A DNA stretch of 40,583 nt from Akkermansia muciniphila (GTDB lineage Bacteria; Verrucomicrobiota; Verrucomicrobiia; Verrucomicrobiales; V1-33), in NCBI GenBank assembly GCA_943333275.1, contig CALQSQ010000052.1, positions 1 through 40,583 on the forward strand, in the 5' to 3' direction. Positions within the stretch are counted from its first letter, which is position 1. Every line of letters starts with the position of its first letter. This document shows positions 9,505-21,300 of the stretch, in pieces. Position numbers and translations under genes: made by a program. The notes under the pieces were generated by a model, which saw only the letters and a list, made by a program, of their open reading frames with translations, had not been told where the DNA came from and did no database searches.

Positions 9505-9585
9505 AACACCTTCCCTCAGTTGGGAAATTTCTGAACTGCTGATCCGCAAAATCGAGCCGTCCGCAGGCACGCACCCTGCTGCCTG

Positions 9586-9614
9586 TTGCAATCAAATTGG
9601 GTTCAAAATTAGAT
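9586..9614 (+). promoter_or_regulatory. possible sigma-70 promoter of the giant secreted-protein operon
   Basis: TTGCAA at 9586-9591, a 17-bp spacer and TTAGAT at 9609-9614 lie in an AT-richer pocket of the 170-bp gap before the first giant gene. The match to TTGACA/TATAAT is partial (four and three of six), so this is only the best candidate I can see; it would give a 5' leader of about 55 bases. Confidence 0.3.
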
Positions 9615-9674
9615 TGTTCGAATTTCGTTTTCGTAGCAACATGCCGGAGAGAATTCACTACCGCTGCCTTTGCC

Positions 9675-12600
9675 ATGAGACTACTGCCCACCATTCTGTT
9701 ACTTGCATTAATCTCCGCTGGATCGGCCTTTGCCCAGGCGACCATCAACTCCTTCAGCGTCACCTACACCTCACCGGGCTATCTGATTGATGCGGATGCC
9801 ACGGATGGCAACGCCACGACCAACCGACACTACATCGCGGTGACGTCCGAGATCAACTTCACGGTGAACTCGAGCTACCAGGTGAACTGGTCCCTCCTGG
9901 ATCCATCGGATGCAGTAGTTGGGACTGGATCGACGGTGCTCGGAGCCAATGTCGTCGGCCTGAGGACGGTGAACGGGCAGATCACCCCCACCACCAACCT
10001 GGCTCAGGGAGTGCTCTACCGGGCAAAAATGACTGTCATCGACACCACCAGCAATACCACGGTGGCAAATCAAACCCGGCCAACCGGGCACAAGTATCTT
10101 CATTTCACCGGAACCGTTGCCACCGACAGCAAGCTCAATGTCCTCGCCGTGGTGGACTCGGTGACGGTGGATCGCGATTGGTTATTGGAAACGGACGCCA
10201 CGAAAACCTCACTGCCAGTAACGGTGAACTACACGCTGCATCGCTACGATGGCTGGACCACCCCGCCGGTGGGCAACTCCATCAGCCTGCGCTTTAACAA
10301 CAACACGGTGACCCAGACTCCCGGTCCGGGTCTGATTGCGGGCACGTGGACGAATACTACCACCACCCTTGGGGTGAGTTCCAATACCGGTGGCGCAACT
10401 CCGGCACCCGCCACCGCTTCCGGATCACTCACCATGCAGTTCGATCCCACTGCCGTGCAGGACAATTACACTTCCAAGTTTTCCATCAGCATCGAGCACT
10501 TGGAAAATCCAACCACGGTTGACTGGAAAACCGGGCAGTCTGATTCCGTTGACCAGCTGTTCATCCACATGAGCGGCCAGTTGAACTTTGGCAGCATCGT
10601 CACCAATTTCACCTCCGTAACCTCCAATGTGCCCGGGCCGCCCACTGTCTATATTCCGGGCAACCCGGTGAACCGGGACCTCGTCATCACTGCGGGTGCC
10701 GGATCGCTCCCGGGTTATCCCAATCACACCTACAGCGGGGCCATCAGTGTCTCAGTGGATAACGGAGTTGCCACGTGCCGGGCAGGATCATCCGCGATCC
10801 TCAATCCCGCCAATCCCCTCGTCCGCATCAGTGCCCTCAACGGAGTCACGTTCAACCGCAGCGGGACGATCACCCTGGACAGCACCGGCGCACATCTTTC
10901 GGAAATCCAGGCCCGCCTGCCCGTCGGCGTTGGCTGGGCGGCCAATCGCACTTCCAACATTCTCGACAGTTACGTCACGTTTGGACCCGTCGATTTGGGC
11001 TCCAACCTGGCCCCCAGCGTGCCCAACGTCGTGCTGTCCTCGACGCCCGGGACGTTCTTTCTGTGTGAAGAAACCAAACCGCTCTACATCGGTTGCCCTG
11101 AACTGACCTGGGACACCGCGCTGGGTGAATTCCAGGCGGGCCCCGGGCTCGTGCAAGCCGCCTATTCCATCCGGCAGCCGCTGCTGGACTGGCTCAGTGC
11201 GCAGGCGGTCAGTCCCGACATGATGGTGAAAAAGTCCAACGACCACGTCTACAACCACGTCACCGCCATCAGCAATGCCCGTTGGAATACGGGCGTGAGC
11301 AACGGCGGGGAAATGAGCGGCACACTCGCAAGTGGTTACAACAAGGTGGAAACCCACTTCCCCTACAATACGGAACTGGTCTGGAACACCGGCCTCATCA
11401 ACCTGGCGGGCGACCTCATCAATCCCACGCTGAGCGGATTCACAGGAGTGCTGCCAGCCTACCTGCTCTACGGGCAGCATTGCGCGCAGGCCGTGCTCGA
11501 CGGCTGCGGGGGCGAGGAATACGGCGATGTCACCGTCACGCCCGCCAATTACAAAATGACCGCCGACGGTGGCATTCAATTTCCAGGCACTCCCACGATG
11601 CCTTCGCTGCAATGGGGGGCCATTGATGCCAACACCGGAGCCGCCCCCACCACCGATGATTTCGCGCACGCCGTCACCACTCCCTTCACGACGGCGAATT
11701 TCCTGATGGCGGGCACCTTTCTCCGCGGCGATCAAAATGCCCTGGCCGATGAGGATGGCGCTTCGGTGCTCCTTCTGAGCGGCTTCAATCCCGCCGATCT
11801 GGCCAGCCCCGAACGACCGGACGGTGCGGGATACGAGGCCGGCAATGCGGACTATGCCGGTGTCAACTTCCGCTGCACGCCGCTTGGATTCCAGGGCCAG
11901 AGCACCCTGCAGGACAGCGTGGTGGGTCCCTATTCGCTGACGACCCGATCAAAATATTACGCCCGCTGGAGTGGTGTCACCGGCATCCACGAAGCCCCCG
12001 CCGGCGGCTTCCCCGGCTCGGCAGTTTTGGGGGGCTATGCATTCACCTTCGACTCCTTTGGCTTTTCCTTCCTGTCGAATGAAATGGAGGAAAGTCGCGC
12101 CGACGGGGCCATGGCGATCCCCGCTCCGGTGGACGAGGATTTCGAATTTACGGAATTGCGCTTCACCTGTCTTGGCATGCTCGACTCCTTCAAACTGGAT
12201 GTCCCGCCGGGTGTGGATACCAAAACCTTTGCCTATTGGGACGCACCCATCACTCCCTACAGCGCGGAATTCGTGGCGACCAATGAATGCGATCCCGGTG
12301 CCGGAACCACATTTGTGCTGGGATTTCAAGCCCATGTCGCGCATGTGACGGAGGATTTGAGCGGACAGTTGGGAATCCTCCCGACTGGAAATTTTGCAGT
12401 CCCCGCTGATCCCTCCTCCACCGTGGCAGACAGTGTGCCCACGCGGTTGACGCTCCCCAGTCTGATGACCTTCGACGGCCCAACCGGGGAGACTTACACA
12501 TTTATGCCCGCCCAGTTGGGCTACTTCAACAACCCCGACAAGGGCAGTGATTCCTCCGGGGTGGGTTACTGGAATTTCTTCGGAACGCTGGATGTGCCGT

Positions 12601-14987
12601 TCTTTAAGGACATGCAGGTGAACATGCACACCCGCTGCCGCGAAAGCTCCTCGGCCATGCTTGATCTCATGGGCGGATGGCCGACCAATGGGTGGACGGA
12701 CAGCTCTGGGGATCCCTTTACGTCGGTGCTTTTCGATCTACAAAATGCGGGCTTCCCATGGAATGTGGGGGGAGTCACGACGGAAACCTACCGCGCCGGC
12801 AACAACACCACCACTCAATGGCTCCCACGCGCGCAACAATCGTGGTTGGGCGGCCTGATCAACTTCGACTACCCCTGCAAGTGGAACAGCACTACGCGGG
12901 ACTTCGCGGGCGTTCCGCTGCCCCCGCTGAATTTGCTCGTCCTCAATGCCGAGCATCAACTCACCTACCTCAGCGCCAACAACGCCGAATTGGAGTTCGG
13001 AGTTCAATACGGTGACCTGCCCAGCATCAGCATTGCCAACCTCGCCTTCACCGCGTTGGATGAAGCGACAAATTTTGGTTCCTCCTGGGTCACCTCCCAG
13101 GGCGACAAACTCTTCAACGGTCTCAACACCGCCGTGGATGAATTCAGCACCATGCTTGAGGACAAGGCGGAGGCGATGGTCGATGATGCCTTGCAGCGGG
13201 TGACGGATTCGTGGCTCTGCGGATTGATCGACGATATCAGGTCCATCACGGTGACGGATCCGGTCGTTTTCAGGACGCAGGCAAAGACAAAAATCCACCA
13301 GTATTTCGTCACCAATGCCGACAACCTCACCAAGCGCATTCAAAAGCTCGTCGATGGTACGGACGCCGCGCAGGATTTGCTGGCTGATTTGAACGTCCGC
13401 CTGGAACGGATCAAAAAGGGCTTGAAGGGCGTCACCCAAATTCTCAGCGTTGATCCCGCCAGCATTTCCCTCGCCGACTTCGATGGCACCCCGCTGGCCT
13501 CTTCGGCGGCGGGCCTCCTGGCGAAAAATGGCACCACCGGTGAACGCGAAGCCCTGACCCTGCTGGCCAAGGCGCTTGTCGACCTGCTTTCCACCATCGC
13601 CGTGGACTCGGGAATAGAAGACTCCATCAAAAACGTGCTCGCCGAATTGGAGCCGACCCTGGATACCATCAGTGCCACGATCGATGACATTTACGACATC
13701 GTCGTGGAAGTCCAGACGCAGGTTCAGGCCGCCGGGGAACTAGTCAGCGCCCTGCGGGAAATCCTCACCACCGCCTCGGCCACGACGAGCCTTGATGCAC
13801 TCTCCGCGACGCTGGACGTGCAGGTGCAACTCATCGTCGATGTGCCAGATATCGACCTTTCAGAACTGACCTCGCTTGCTTCAGAATGGAAGGAGGACAT
13901 TCGCCAGCAGATCCGCGATGCTCTCTACGCGACCGATCTCATTGCCAGCGTGCAGCAGGCGGTCAAGGAACGCCTCTACGATGTTCAACAATCCTTCAAC
14001 CAGGCCGTCGACTCCGCCTTCGCCACGGTCAACCAGGCCATCCGCGACGCCCTGACTCCAGTGCTGGCGGAGCTGGATTCCAGCATCGACGACATGCTCG
14101 GCGACATCTCAAGCAAGATCGGCGCAGGATCCCTCGAGGGCTATGCGCACTTCAATGCCGACAGCCTTGATCTCCTTCATATCGATGGAGAGTTTCAGTT
14201 CAATCTTGATGAGCCCTTCATTCTGCATGCCTATCTGGAGATCAAGGAACTGGACTCGGACGGAGGATCCGGCAGCCTCTGCACGGCGGCGGGCGTGGAC
14301 GCCACGGAGGTGACCATTGGGGTCAAGGATTTCGGCCTCACCTTCATGAGCAGCGAGATCCGGATGGATGTGGAAACGAAGTTTGCCCTGAACAGCAGCG
14401 GGCTTCCCATCGGCCTGGGCGGCAGTTTCGAAATGACGGAGGGGGAGATCAATTACGAAACCTTCAAGATCACCGAACTCGGCGCTGCCGCGATGTTTGG
14501 GGGCACGGAAAATTATCTAGGGGCCAAGGTGGCGATGACGTTTGGCAGCTACTCTGCCGCCGGTGGTTTCTTCGTGGGCACAACCTGCGATCCCGATCCG
14601 CTGACCATGATCGATCCACTCATCGCCCCGCTGGTCAGCATGCCCTTCAGTGGCATCTATGCCTACGGGGAATGTGAATTTCCCATCTACGGCACGGGAA
14701 CCTGTCTGTTTAACATCAGCGGCAAGGCCGGGGCCGGGGTGCTCTATAACAGTGTGGTGCCCGAATATGGAGGGCGCATGACGCTTGGCGTCACCGGCGA
14801 GGCCCTCTGCGCGCTAACAATCGGCGGGGAAGTTTCGCTCGCAGGAGTGAAGAGCGGCAGCGTCTTTAATTTCGCCGGCACCGGAAGGCTTTTTGGCGAG
14901 GTTGGGAAATGTCCCTTCTGTCTGTCCTTTGATAAAACCGTCGGTTTCACCTACACCGATGCCGCTGGTTGGGACGTGGATTATTAA
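9675..14987 (+). CDS. giant secreted protein of unknown function (first of three)
   Basis: A protein of about 1770 residues. The ATG at 9675 gives a textbook signal peptide (MRLLPTILLLALISAGSAFA, cleaved before QAT); the frame opens at 9597, but that extension has no role. Residues 21-1125 are beta-rich, Thr/Asn/Gly-rich sequence of secreted or adhesin style, with paired cysteines around 460-475 and 615-625. Residues about 1129-1480 change to long amphipathic helices rich in Ala, Asp, Leu and Val (for example DEFSTMLEDKAEAMVDDALQ), a probable helical bundle or coiled coil. Residues about 1485-1770 return to alternating glycine-rich strands that look like an elongated sheet or groove. No catalytic motif or known domain recognised. 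Heads a three-gene operon; the next start follows the stop directly. Confidence 0.8.
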   Translation: MRLLPTILLLALISAGSAFAQATINSFSVTYTSPGYLIDADATDGNATTNRHYIAVTSEINFTVNSSYQVNWSLLDPSDAVVGTGSTVLGANVVGLRTVNGQITPTTNLAQGVLYRAKMTVIDTTSNTTVANQTRPTGHKYLHFTGTVATDSKLNVLAVVDSVTVDRDWLLETDATKTSLPVTVNYTLHRYDGWTTPPVGNSISLRFNNNTVTQTPGPGLIAGTWTNTTTTLGVSSNTGGATPAPATASGSLTMQFDPTAVQDNYTSKFSISIEHLENPTTVDWKTGQSDSVDQLFIHMSGQLNFGSIVTNFTSVTSNVPGPPTVYIPGNPVNRDLVITAGAGSLPGYPNHTYSGAISVSVDNGVATCRAGSSAILNPANPLVRISALNGVTFNRSGTITLDSTGAHLSEIQARLPVGVGWAANRTSNILDSYVTFGPVDLGSNLAPSVPNVVLSSTPGTFFLCEETKPLYIGCPELTWDTALGEFQAGPGLVQAAYSIRQPLLDWLSAQAVSPDMMVKKSNDHVYNHVTAISNARWNTGVSNGGEMSGTLASGYNKVETHFPYNTELVWNTGLINLAGDLINPTLSGFTGVLPAYLLYGQHCAQAVLDGCGGEEYGDVTVTPANYKMTADGGIQFPGTPTMPSLQWGAIDANTGAAPTTDDFAHAVTTPFTTANFLMAGTFLRGDQNALADEDGASVLLLSGFNPADLASPERPDGAGYEAGNADYAGVNFRCTPLGFQGQSTLQDSVVGPYSLTTRSKYYARWSGVTGIHEAPAGGFPGSAVLGGYAFTFDSFGFSFLSNEMEESRADGAMAIPAPVDEDFEFTELRFTCLGMLDSFKLDVPPGVDTKTFAYWDAPITPYSAEFVATNECDPGAGTTFVLGFQAHVAHVTEDLSGQLGILPTGNFAVPADPSSTVADSVPTRLTLPSLMTFDGPTGETYTFMPAQLGYFNNPDKGSDSSGVGYWNFFGTLDVPFFKDMQVNMHTRCRESSSAMLDLMGGWPTNGWTDSSGDPFTSVLFDLQNAGFPWNVGGVTTETYRAGNNTTTQWLPRAQQSWLGGLINFDYPCKWNSTTRDFAGVPLPPLNLLVLNAEHQLTYLSANNAELEFGVQYGDLPSISIANLAFTALDEATNFGSSWVTSQGDKLFNGLNTAVDEFSTMLEDKAEAMVDDALQRVTDSWLCGLIDDIRSITVTDPVVFRTQAKTKIHQYFVTNADNLTKRIQKLVDGTDAAQDLLADLNVRLERIKKGLKGVTQILSVDPASISLADFDGTPLASSAAGLLAKNGTTGEREALTLLAKALVDLLSTIAVDSGIEDSIKNVLAELEPTLDTISATIDDIYDIVVEVQTQVQAAGELVSALREILTTASATTSLDALSATLDVQVQLIVDVPDIDLSELTSLASEWKEDIRQQIRDALYATDLIASVQQAVKERLYDVQQSFNQAVDSAFATVNQAIRDALTPVLAELDSSIDDMLGDISSKIGAGSLEGYAHFNADSLDLLHIDGEFQFNLDEPFILHAYLEIKELDSDGGSGSLCTAAGVDATEVTIGVKDFGLTFMSSEIRMDVETKFALNSSGLPIGLGGSFEMTEGEINYETFKITELGAAAMFGGTENYLGAKVAMTFGSYSAAGGFFVGTTCDPDPLTMIDPLIAPLVSMPFSGIYAYGECEFPIYGTGTCLFNISGKAGAGVLYNSVVPEYGGRMTLGVTGEALCALTIGGEVSLAGVKSGSVFNFAGTGRLFGEVGKCPFCLSFDKTVGFTYTDAAGWDVDY

Positions 14988-17900
14988 ATGCAACTTTCGA
15001 CTCTCATGAAGCCTCCCATTTCGCCAAAATTTTCCCGCTGGACGCTGATCCTCATGTCCACAATTCTGGGGCAGGGATTGCTGCCTGCACAAACCGCCCT
15101 GGACAAGGGAGTCATCTGCGCTGGCATCACCAAATCCATTTCGTCCAATCACTATGCCTATCTCGTGTTGGAACCCACTGACCTCACGCTGACCAAGGAT
15201 CGGAAAATCGCCATCTACCGCAAGGCCGGGGCCGCTTCCTCCGCATCCTCCTTCACTCGTAAAACAGTCCTGCTGCCCACCACGGACGCCCGCCTCATCA
15301 CCTCTCTGCTGCCGCAGGCCGTGCTGATGGGCGAAAACCTCGCAACACTCGATGGCATGCTGACGGACCTCGTTGGAACCGCTCCCGGAACCTCGACCAT
15401 TGGCGAGAAACTGGCGGCGCTAATCGGCAGTTCCCTAACCGATCCCGACAAGCAACGCCAGCTCGTGCTGCTGGCGCGCACGCATCCCGCCATCGGATTC
15501 GCCGCGGGCCTCGCCTGCACCGACAAGCTTCCCTCGGCGTCCGCGTTTACTTTTGAATTTCGCGATTTCGATTCCACCACGGAAACTGACCGGGGCGTGC
15601 TGGGTCGCGCCACCGTCAACCCCGCCGCGCCGGTCACGCTACCGGCGCCCGGAGCGCCGGTGGAAGTTCCCGACACCAGTCCCAAGGCCAATTTGAATGT
15701 CTCCCTGCGCTGGTTCATTCCGGATACTCTGCTGGATCTCTCGCCCCTCATCAACGGCTTCGATCTCTACCGCGTCCCGAAAGCCCGGGCCATCGCACGG
15801 GGATGGAACACCACGCCCCCGGCCAATGCGTCGACCCTGCTGACGGAAGCACTCGCCCGCCGCGTCAACACCTCCCCCATCATGCCCTCCAAAACGTTCA
15901 CTGCGGCGGACATCGCAAATTTCACTCTCGATCCCACCACCACATTTTTCATCGACGACAATGGAGTCTTCCAACCCGCCGGCGTCCCCTTCACCGACAA
16001 CCAGGAGTTCTACTACTTCACTGCCGCCCGTGATTTACTCGGCCAGACCGGAAGCTGCTCGGCGGGCACCTACGTCAGGATCTGCGATCGCCTGCCTCCT
16101 CCCGTGCCCGTGCAGGTCCACGTGCGCAGCGTAACGCATTTCAACAACACTACCAAACTGGACGTGCAGCGATTCGAACTGGCCTGGGAAATGCCCGCCC
16201 TGCCCGCCGGGGAAACCGTGTCGGCCTTCCTGGTGTATCGCTGGACTTCGGCATCCCAGGCAGCACGCATGCCTCACATCGACCCCGCCCAGAACAAACC
16301 TGATGAAAATCTCGTCGCGATGTTACCCGGCACCCAGACTACATTTGTGGACAACGGAACCACACCCACGCCAGCCTGGGCTGACTGGGGCGGAGGCACG
16401 GACAATGGAGCCGCCTACATTCCTCCAGGTCTGCCAGGGGACGCTGGTAAAACGTATTTCTATACAGTCCGGGCCGTGGACGGCAGCTTCTGTAAAAACG
16501 TCTCCGGCAACTCCGGGCCCATCTGGGGTGTCCTGCGGGATCGCTCCGGTCCGAAAGGTGCTAATGGCACAATTCTTACGCCATGCCGCCAGCTTAATCT
16601 GGTTTGGAATGATTATGCCCAACTCCAGGAACCCGGCCTGTCAGATGATCTGGGGCATGTGCGTCTGGCCTGCACCAGTTCCGTGAGTCAGGGACTGGCC
16701 TATGCTGATTTTCAAATCGTAATGTCCCAACCCGGCCAGAACCTGTCTGCCTATGTGGCTCTGGGCAGGGCGAATTTCGCTCGCAACAATGCGGGGAATC
16801 TCCGGGCGGAATTGGACCGTGACATCCCGGGATATTTTGGAAACCTGAGCTTCCGCTGCCGGGTTGGAACCACCTCTGGGTTCGTCAGTGGCTGGGTTCA
16901 GAGCAACCTGGATTCGCCCAGTCCGGCGGTGGATTCTCGACTCAAGGTCAAATGGACGGCAAGTTTTGCACCGCAGACGCTGATGCCCATCGGCCAATGC
17001 CAGGGCCGGCACATTGTGGTTGATCCCACCACGGGCGTGCTGCTGGACCCCTGCGGTCAGTTTACACCCACTCTCACCAGCACGGAATTCAAAGTATATC
17101 GGACGGTGGATGGAGGGCCGCAGACGCTGGTGGATGCAGGATTTTATACCGGCGCTGCCACGGTTACGTGGAAGGACAAGAACCCGCCAGTGACGGTGAG
17201 TTCCCTCTGCTACTTGCTGCAGCTCTTTGATAAAAATAGCAACGCCAGCCCTTTGGTGCCTCAAGGCTGCATCGAAAGCGGAGATGCCGCCTTCCTGCCG
17301 GTTCCCATGCTGGAGGATCTTACCTCCGCAGGCCTCCCGGGATCCTCGCAGATGAAAGTCCGTTGGTTCTGCGCGACGCCGGGCGTGGAACGATTTGAAA
17401 TCTGGGTCGCGCGCAAAGGTGGCGGTTCTGCAGCAACTGGCTCGGGTCTTTCATCCGATCTGGTGACGCATCCCAACATGATCACCGATGTCACAGGAAC
17501 TGAGGGGCTGGATTTCTCCATCTTCGAAACAGCCGTGGCCAGGCACGTGAGCATCAGCGGAACGCCCGAGTTTGAATATGTGCTCCCAGTCTCCGCCAAA
17601 GATGTGTATACCGTTCTGGTCCGCGCGGTGGGCAAGGGAGCTTTCGACTCGCGCATCGTCGGCCAGTTTTCCAATGTCGAAAGTTTCACCTGGTCGCTCA
17701 AGACGCTGCCACTGGGAAATTCCGTGCCCTGGCCCGCGCGCAGTCTCCCACCGCAGGCGGATTTCAATCACGGCATCAGTGCCATTCACGTCAACATCGC
17801 CCGGTTTCTGCCCTGGCGGTTCAACGCGGTTCGCATTGGCGAATATTCCGACCCGCAGCACAACGCCGGCTCCACGGTATTCTTCAATGACAACCAGCCC

Positions 17901-18350
17901 ACAGATCCATGGTCGGGTCGCATCAGCACCTTTAACAATCCTGAAACCTACCTTTACTGCAATGACGAGGTGGCGAAGGCCGAGGAGGCCTTTGCAGGCA
18001 AGCTTGGCGGGGAGGGTTGCATCCTTCCAGTGGTGCTTTACCGCGTACAGGTTCCGAGTTTGGCATTCCCCATCGTGCCGGGAGATATCGTGCAATGCGG
18101 GCCCATGATGGAGCAGATCGCCAACAAGGAGGAGGCTGGTCAGACCATCATCGTGGACCCTTTCCTGCTGCCCATGCACATGGATGACACCGGCCTCGCC
18201 CGCACGCTCCCGGGTTCGGACCACGACATGATGCTGCTGGACCGGCAGCCCGTCATCAAGGGGGCGAAATACAAATACCTCCTCGTCAGGTTTGGAACCA
18301 ACAAGGAGATCGAACGCGTTATCGTCACCAACGAAGTCCAAGTGCCATGA
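14988..18350 (+). CDS. giant secreted protein with fibronectin type III-like domains (second of three)
   Basis: A 1120-residue exported protein. The ATG at 14988 directly follows the TAA of the previous gene; an alternative ATG at 15006 also leaves the signal peptide intact (SRWTLILMSTILGQGLLPAQ). Residues about 35-215 form a domain I do not recognise (VICAGITKSISSN onward). From about residue 215 there are several beta-sandwich units of fibronectin type III style, recognisable by the W in ELAWEMP, LKVKWTA and MKVRWFC, followed by FKVYRT or FEIWVARK and a Tyr-rich late strand (KTYFYTVRAVD). The C-terminal 230 residues look different and include paired cysteines. No enzymatic motif. Probably a cell-surface or matrix partner of the flanking giants: the next start overlaps its stop as ATGA. 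Confidence 0.8.
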   Translation: MQLSTLMKPPISPKFSRWTLILMSTILGQGLLPAQTALDKGVICAGITKSISSNHYAYLVLEPTDLTLTKDRKIAIYRKAGAASSASSFTRKTVLLPTTDARLITSLLPQAVLMGENLATLDGMLTDLVGTAPGTSTIGEKLAALIGSSLTDPDKQRQLVLLARTHPAIGFAAGLACTDKLPSASAFTFEFRDFDSTTETDRGVLGRATVNPAAPVTLPAPGAPVEVPDTSPKANLNVSLRWFIPDTLLDLSPLINGFDLYRVPKARAIARGWNTTPPANASTLLTEALARRVNTSPIMPSKTFTAADIANFTLDPTTTFFIDDNGVFQPAGVPFTDNQEFYYFTAARDLLGQTGSCSAGTYVRICDRLPPPVPVQVHVRSVTHFNNTTKLDVQRFELAWEMPALPAGETVSAFLVYRWTSASQAARMPHIDPAQNKPDENLVAMLPGTQTTFVDNGTTPTPAWADWGGGTDNGAAYIPPGLPGDAGKTYFYTVRAVDGSFCKNVSGNSGPIWGVLRDRSGPKGANGTILTPCRQLNLVWNDYAQLQEPGLSDDLGHVRLACTSSVSQGLAYADFQIVMSQPGQNLSAYVALGRANFARNNAGNLRAELDRDIPGYFGNLSFRCRVGTTSGFVSGWVQSNLDSPSPAVDSRLKVKWTASFAPQTLMPIGQCQGRHIVVDPTTGVLLDPCGQFTPTLTSTEFKVYRTVDGGPQTLVDAGFYTGAATVTWKDKNPPVTVSSLCYLLQLFDKNSNASPLVPQGCIESGDAAFLPVPMLEDLTSAGLPGSSQMKVRWFCATPGVERFEIWVARKGGGSAATGSGLSSDLVTHPNMITDVTGTEGLDFSIFETAVARHVSISGTPEFEYVLPVSAKDVYTVLVRAVGKGAFDSRIVGQFSNVESFTWSLKTLPLGNSVPWPARSLPPQADFNHGISAIHVNIARFLPWRFNAVRIGEYSDPQHNAGSTVFFNDNQPTDPWSGRISTFNNPETYLYCNDEVAKAEEAFAGKLGGEGCILPVVLYRVQVPSLAFPIVPGDIVQCGPMMEQIANKEEAGQTIIVDPFLLPMHMDDTGLARTLPGSDHDMMLLDRQPVIKGAKYKYLLVRFGTNKEIERVIVTNEVQVP

Positions 18351-21300
18351 AGCGAACTCTCAACCGCAACCCATCGCCGCCCATGAAAACAGCCCGCCTT
18401 TTCTTCACCCTGAGTTTGCTCCAACTGGGAGCGGTTCTCTCGCTGGCAGGAAATTTCGTCTATCAGCACACCGCCGGATTCGCCTCGTTTGGGGACTTCG
18501 ATGGCAATGGCCAGCAGGATGTCCTGCTGATTGACAAATCGACGGGCCTCTACCGGATCGGTTACACGTCCCCGGCAGGTGCGGTCACTTTCGCGGAGGG
18601 AAGGCCCTCGGGCATGACGGATGTTTCGGGAGCCGCGGTCGGGAAAATGAATGGCATCGCCAGCACCAGCCTGGCCGTCACGGCACCGGGCCAGAATCGT
18701 TTCCATGTGCTCACGCCGGTGACGACCACCTACACCGAGCCCAAAGTTCAGACCTCCTCCGTTGGCATCGGCACCAGCCTGCTCGGTGCCCTGGACATTC
18801 CCGGCGCTGTACCCACGGCGGAGGATGACGTGGCGCTTGTGAGTGTTTTGGATGGTGCCAATCTCGTCGAGTTGAAACAATTTCGGGTGAACTCGGGAGC
18901 GATCACCCTGCTGGATAATGAGGACGTTGCCGATGGCGCGGTGCGCGAGGGAAACCCTTTCCTTCCGGCCTCCGGCGCTGCGCAGATCTTCGGTTACCTC
19001 CAGGCCAGCGGGGCCACTGACACCTTCCGGGCCTGGACTCTCACAGGAGGAAATCCAGTGGTCGCCCTGACGGCGTCGGCGCTGCCACAGGGCACGTCCT
19101 GGATCGCAGCAGGACTTGAGGGGACAACGACGGATGTGGTGTTCTACAAGAGCGGGGCTACGGTGCTCACCATGCGGCGCGTTCTGCCCAATGGTGGCGG
19201 GTGGATTTTCGCAGCTGCGGCTGCCTTCAACTCACCATCGCCCGTTGCGGAAATCGTTCCCATTAACAGCCCGGCAGGCGGGCGGCTTCTCGTCAGGAGC
19301 ACCAGTGGAGCGCTCTCCATCTATGGTTACACGCTGGCGGGTGGATTCAGCGCCCCGCTGGCGGTCAGCGTCACTGGAGCGCCCGGGGTTTTGGTCGGGC
19401 TATTGCCCCTGCCTGGAAATGCGTTTCATCTCCTCTACGCCCCCGCTGCCGGCCAGTCCCCGACAGCCATCGTTCCATTTTCAAACTTCGGTACAGGCTG
19501 GGTGCAGGGCGCAACCATGATGCTTCCGGTGCTCAACAGTCTCGATATTTACGCGAATCTTTTCATCCTCTCATCCCCGCTCTTTCGCACGGCCAATCCG
19601 GAACTTCTGCGCACTTTCCGTTCCAACGACTGGTCCACTGGCATCAGTGTCCCTGGCGTGGCACCCTATGTGGTCACCGGTCAGACGGCTGACTTCGTTG
19701 GCAGTTCCCAGGGCATTGGCGCGTCCTCGGCGGTCAGCGTCGGAACGCTACCCACCAGCGCCCCGGCCACGGCCGCGAACCAACTGCACGCGCAGTTTTC
19801 GCTCTACACATTTGAATCCACCCTCGGTGCCCTGCCGGACACCGTGACCCTCTCCCCTACCCCCGGTGCTTACGACCACGCGATTCAAATCAAGTTCAGC
19901 GGACTCAACGGTGGTTCGCTGGTTTATTACCGAACCACACCCACGGCGGCTTTTGCGGCCTGGTCCGCCGGCAGCGCCCCCTGGCTGATCAGCGATACCA
20001 GCCTGGAGTATTACGTTATATCAGCCACCAATGCCGCTCCGGTGCAGCGCGCCACCTACACTTTTACCAAGACCCCAGCGCGCCAGGATCAGGACGGCGA
20101 TGGCCTGCCTGATTTCGTCGAAATTGCCAAAGGGCTGAATCCGGCGGGCGGCAGTGACAGCGATGGCGATGGTTACTCCGACCTCACGGAAATAGAAAAC
20201 GGCTCGAATCCCAACCTCGCCTCCAGTCAGCCCAGTCTGCAACCCACCCCCGCCACAGCGCCCGTGGTAAAAGTGCGACCCCAACCCCGCCTCGTCAACG
20301 GCACTGCCGATGGCACTGTGGAGTTGGGAACAGCGGTGCACGTCTGTGATCCCGCCGGAACCATTCTCGGAAGCGGAACCGTGGGAGCGGGAGGAACCTC
20401 AAAATTCACCCTCCGCGACCTTTCACCTGAAACCGGCTTTGCCCTGGCCCGCACCGCCCCTCACTTCACCGTCAACCCTGTCGTCGGCGGCGTGCTGCGC
20501 GGCCGCGAAATGCTGGCCATCGTGCCCAGCCTGCCCCAGGAATCGTGGAGTTACGGCACCACCAACGGCGAGGAGGTCATCAATGAAATCTGGAGTTGGG
20601 GCGGCTCGAACTTCCGGGAAGGCTCCACCAATTTCCCATTGCAGGGAGCTGTCGAATCCGTCGGGCCCCAATTTACCAACAGCACCTGGGGCCCACTGCA
20701 GGATGATCCGACCTGGGGCGCCTCACCAACGGGAACCCGCAGCGCCACAGCCTGGATCTCCGAATTCCAGGCCGCCACCAGCACCTTTGCCCGCCCCTAC
20801 ATGGAAATCACGATCACTCCTGAAACCACGTTGCGCGCATTAATACTGGAGGAAATCGCCACCACTTATTTCGGCGTCATCCTCGGCGGCGATCCCTTAC
20901 AACGCTTCTCCCTCACGCCCGACCGGGCGCGGGACAGAGCGGACCGCTCGCACCATCGCGATGATGCCTCCACGCTGCGCACGGCCAATCCCGCAAACTC
21001 CAATGATCCACGCTACCGGATGCTCAATGTCCTGAGGCATATTGACGGACTGAACATAGCCACCAAGACCCGTGCGGAGCGCATTGCCCGCGAAATTTAC
21101 GCCGCTTATCCCTCGGGAACGTCCGACGGACCGCTGGATGCGTTGCGCAATTATGTTCGCACCGGAGTCATCCCCGCCGCTTTCCGGCCCTTCGTTTCGG
21201 AAACGAACACGCAAATCACCACCACCTGGAATCAGTTGCAAACCCTCCGCAACACACCCCCGACCCGTCCTGTGCAGAGCCTCACCCTTCGCCGCACTAC

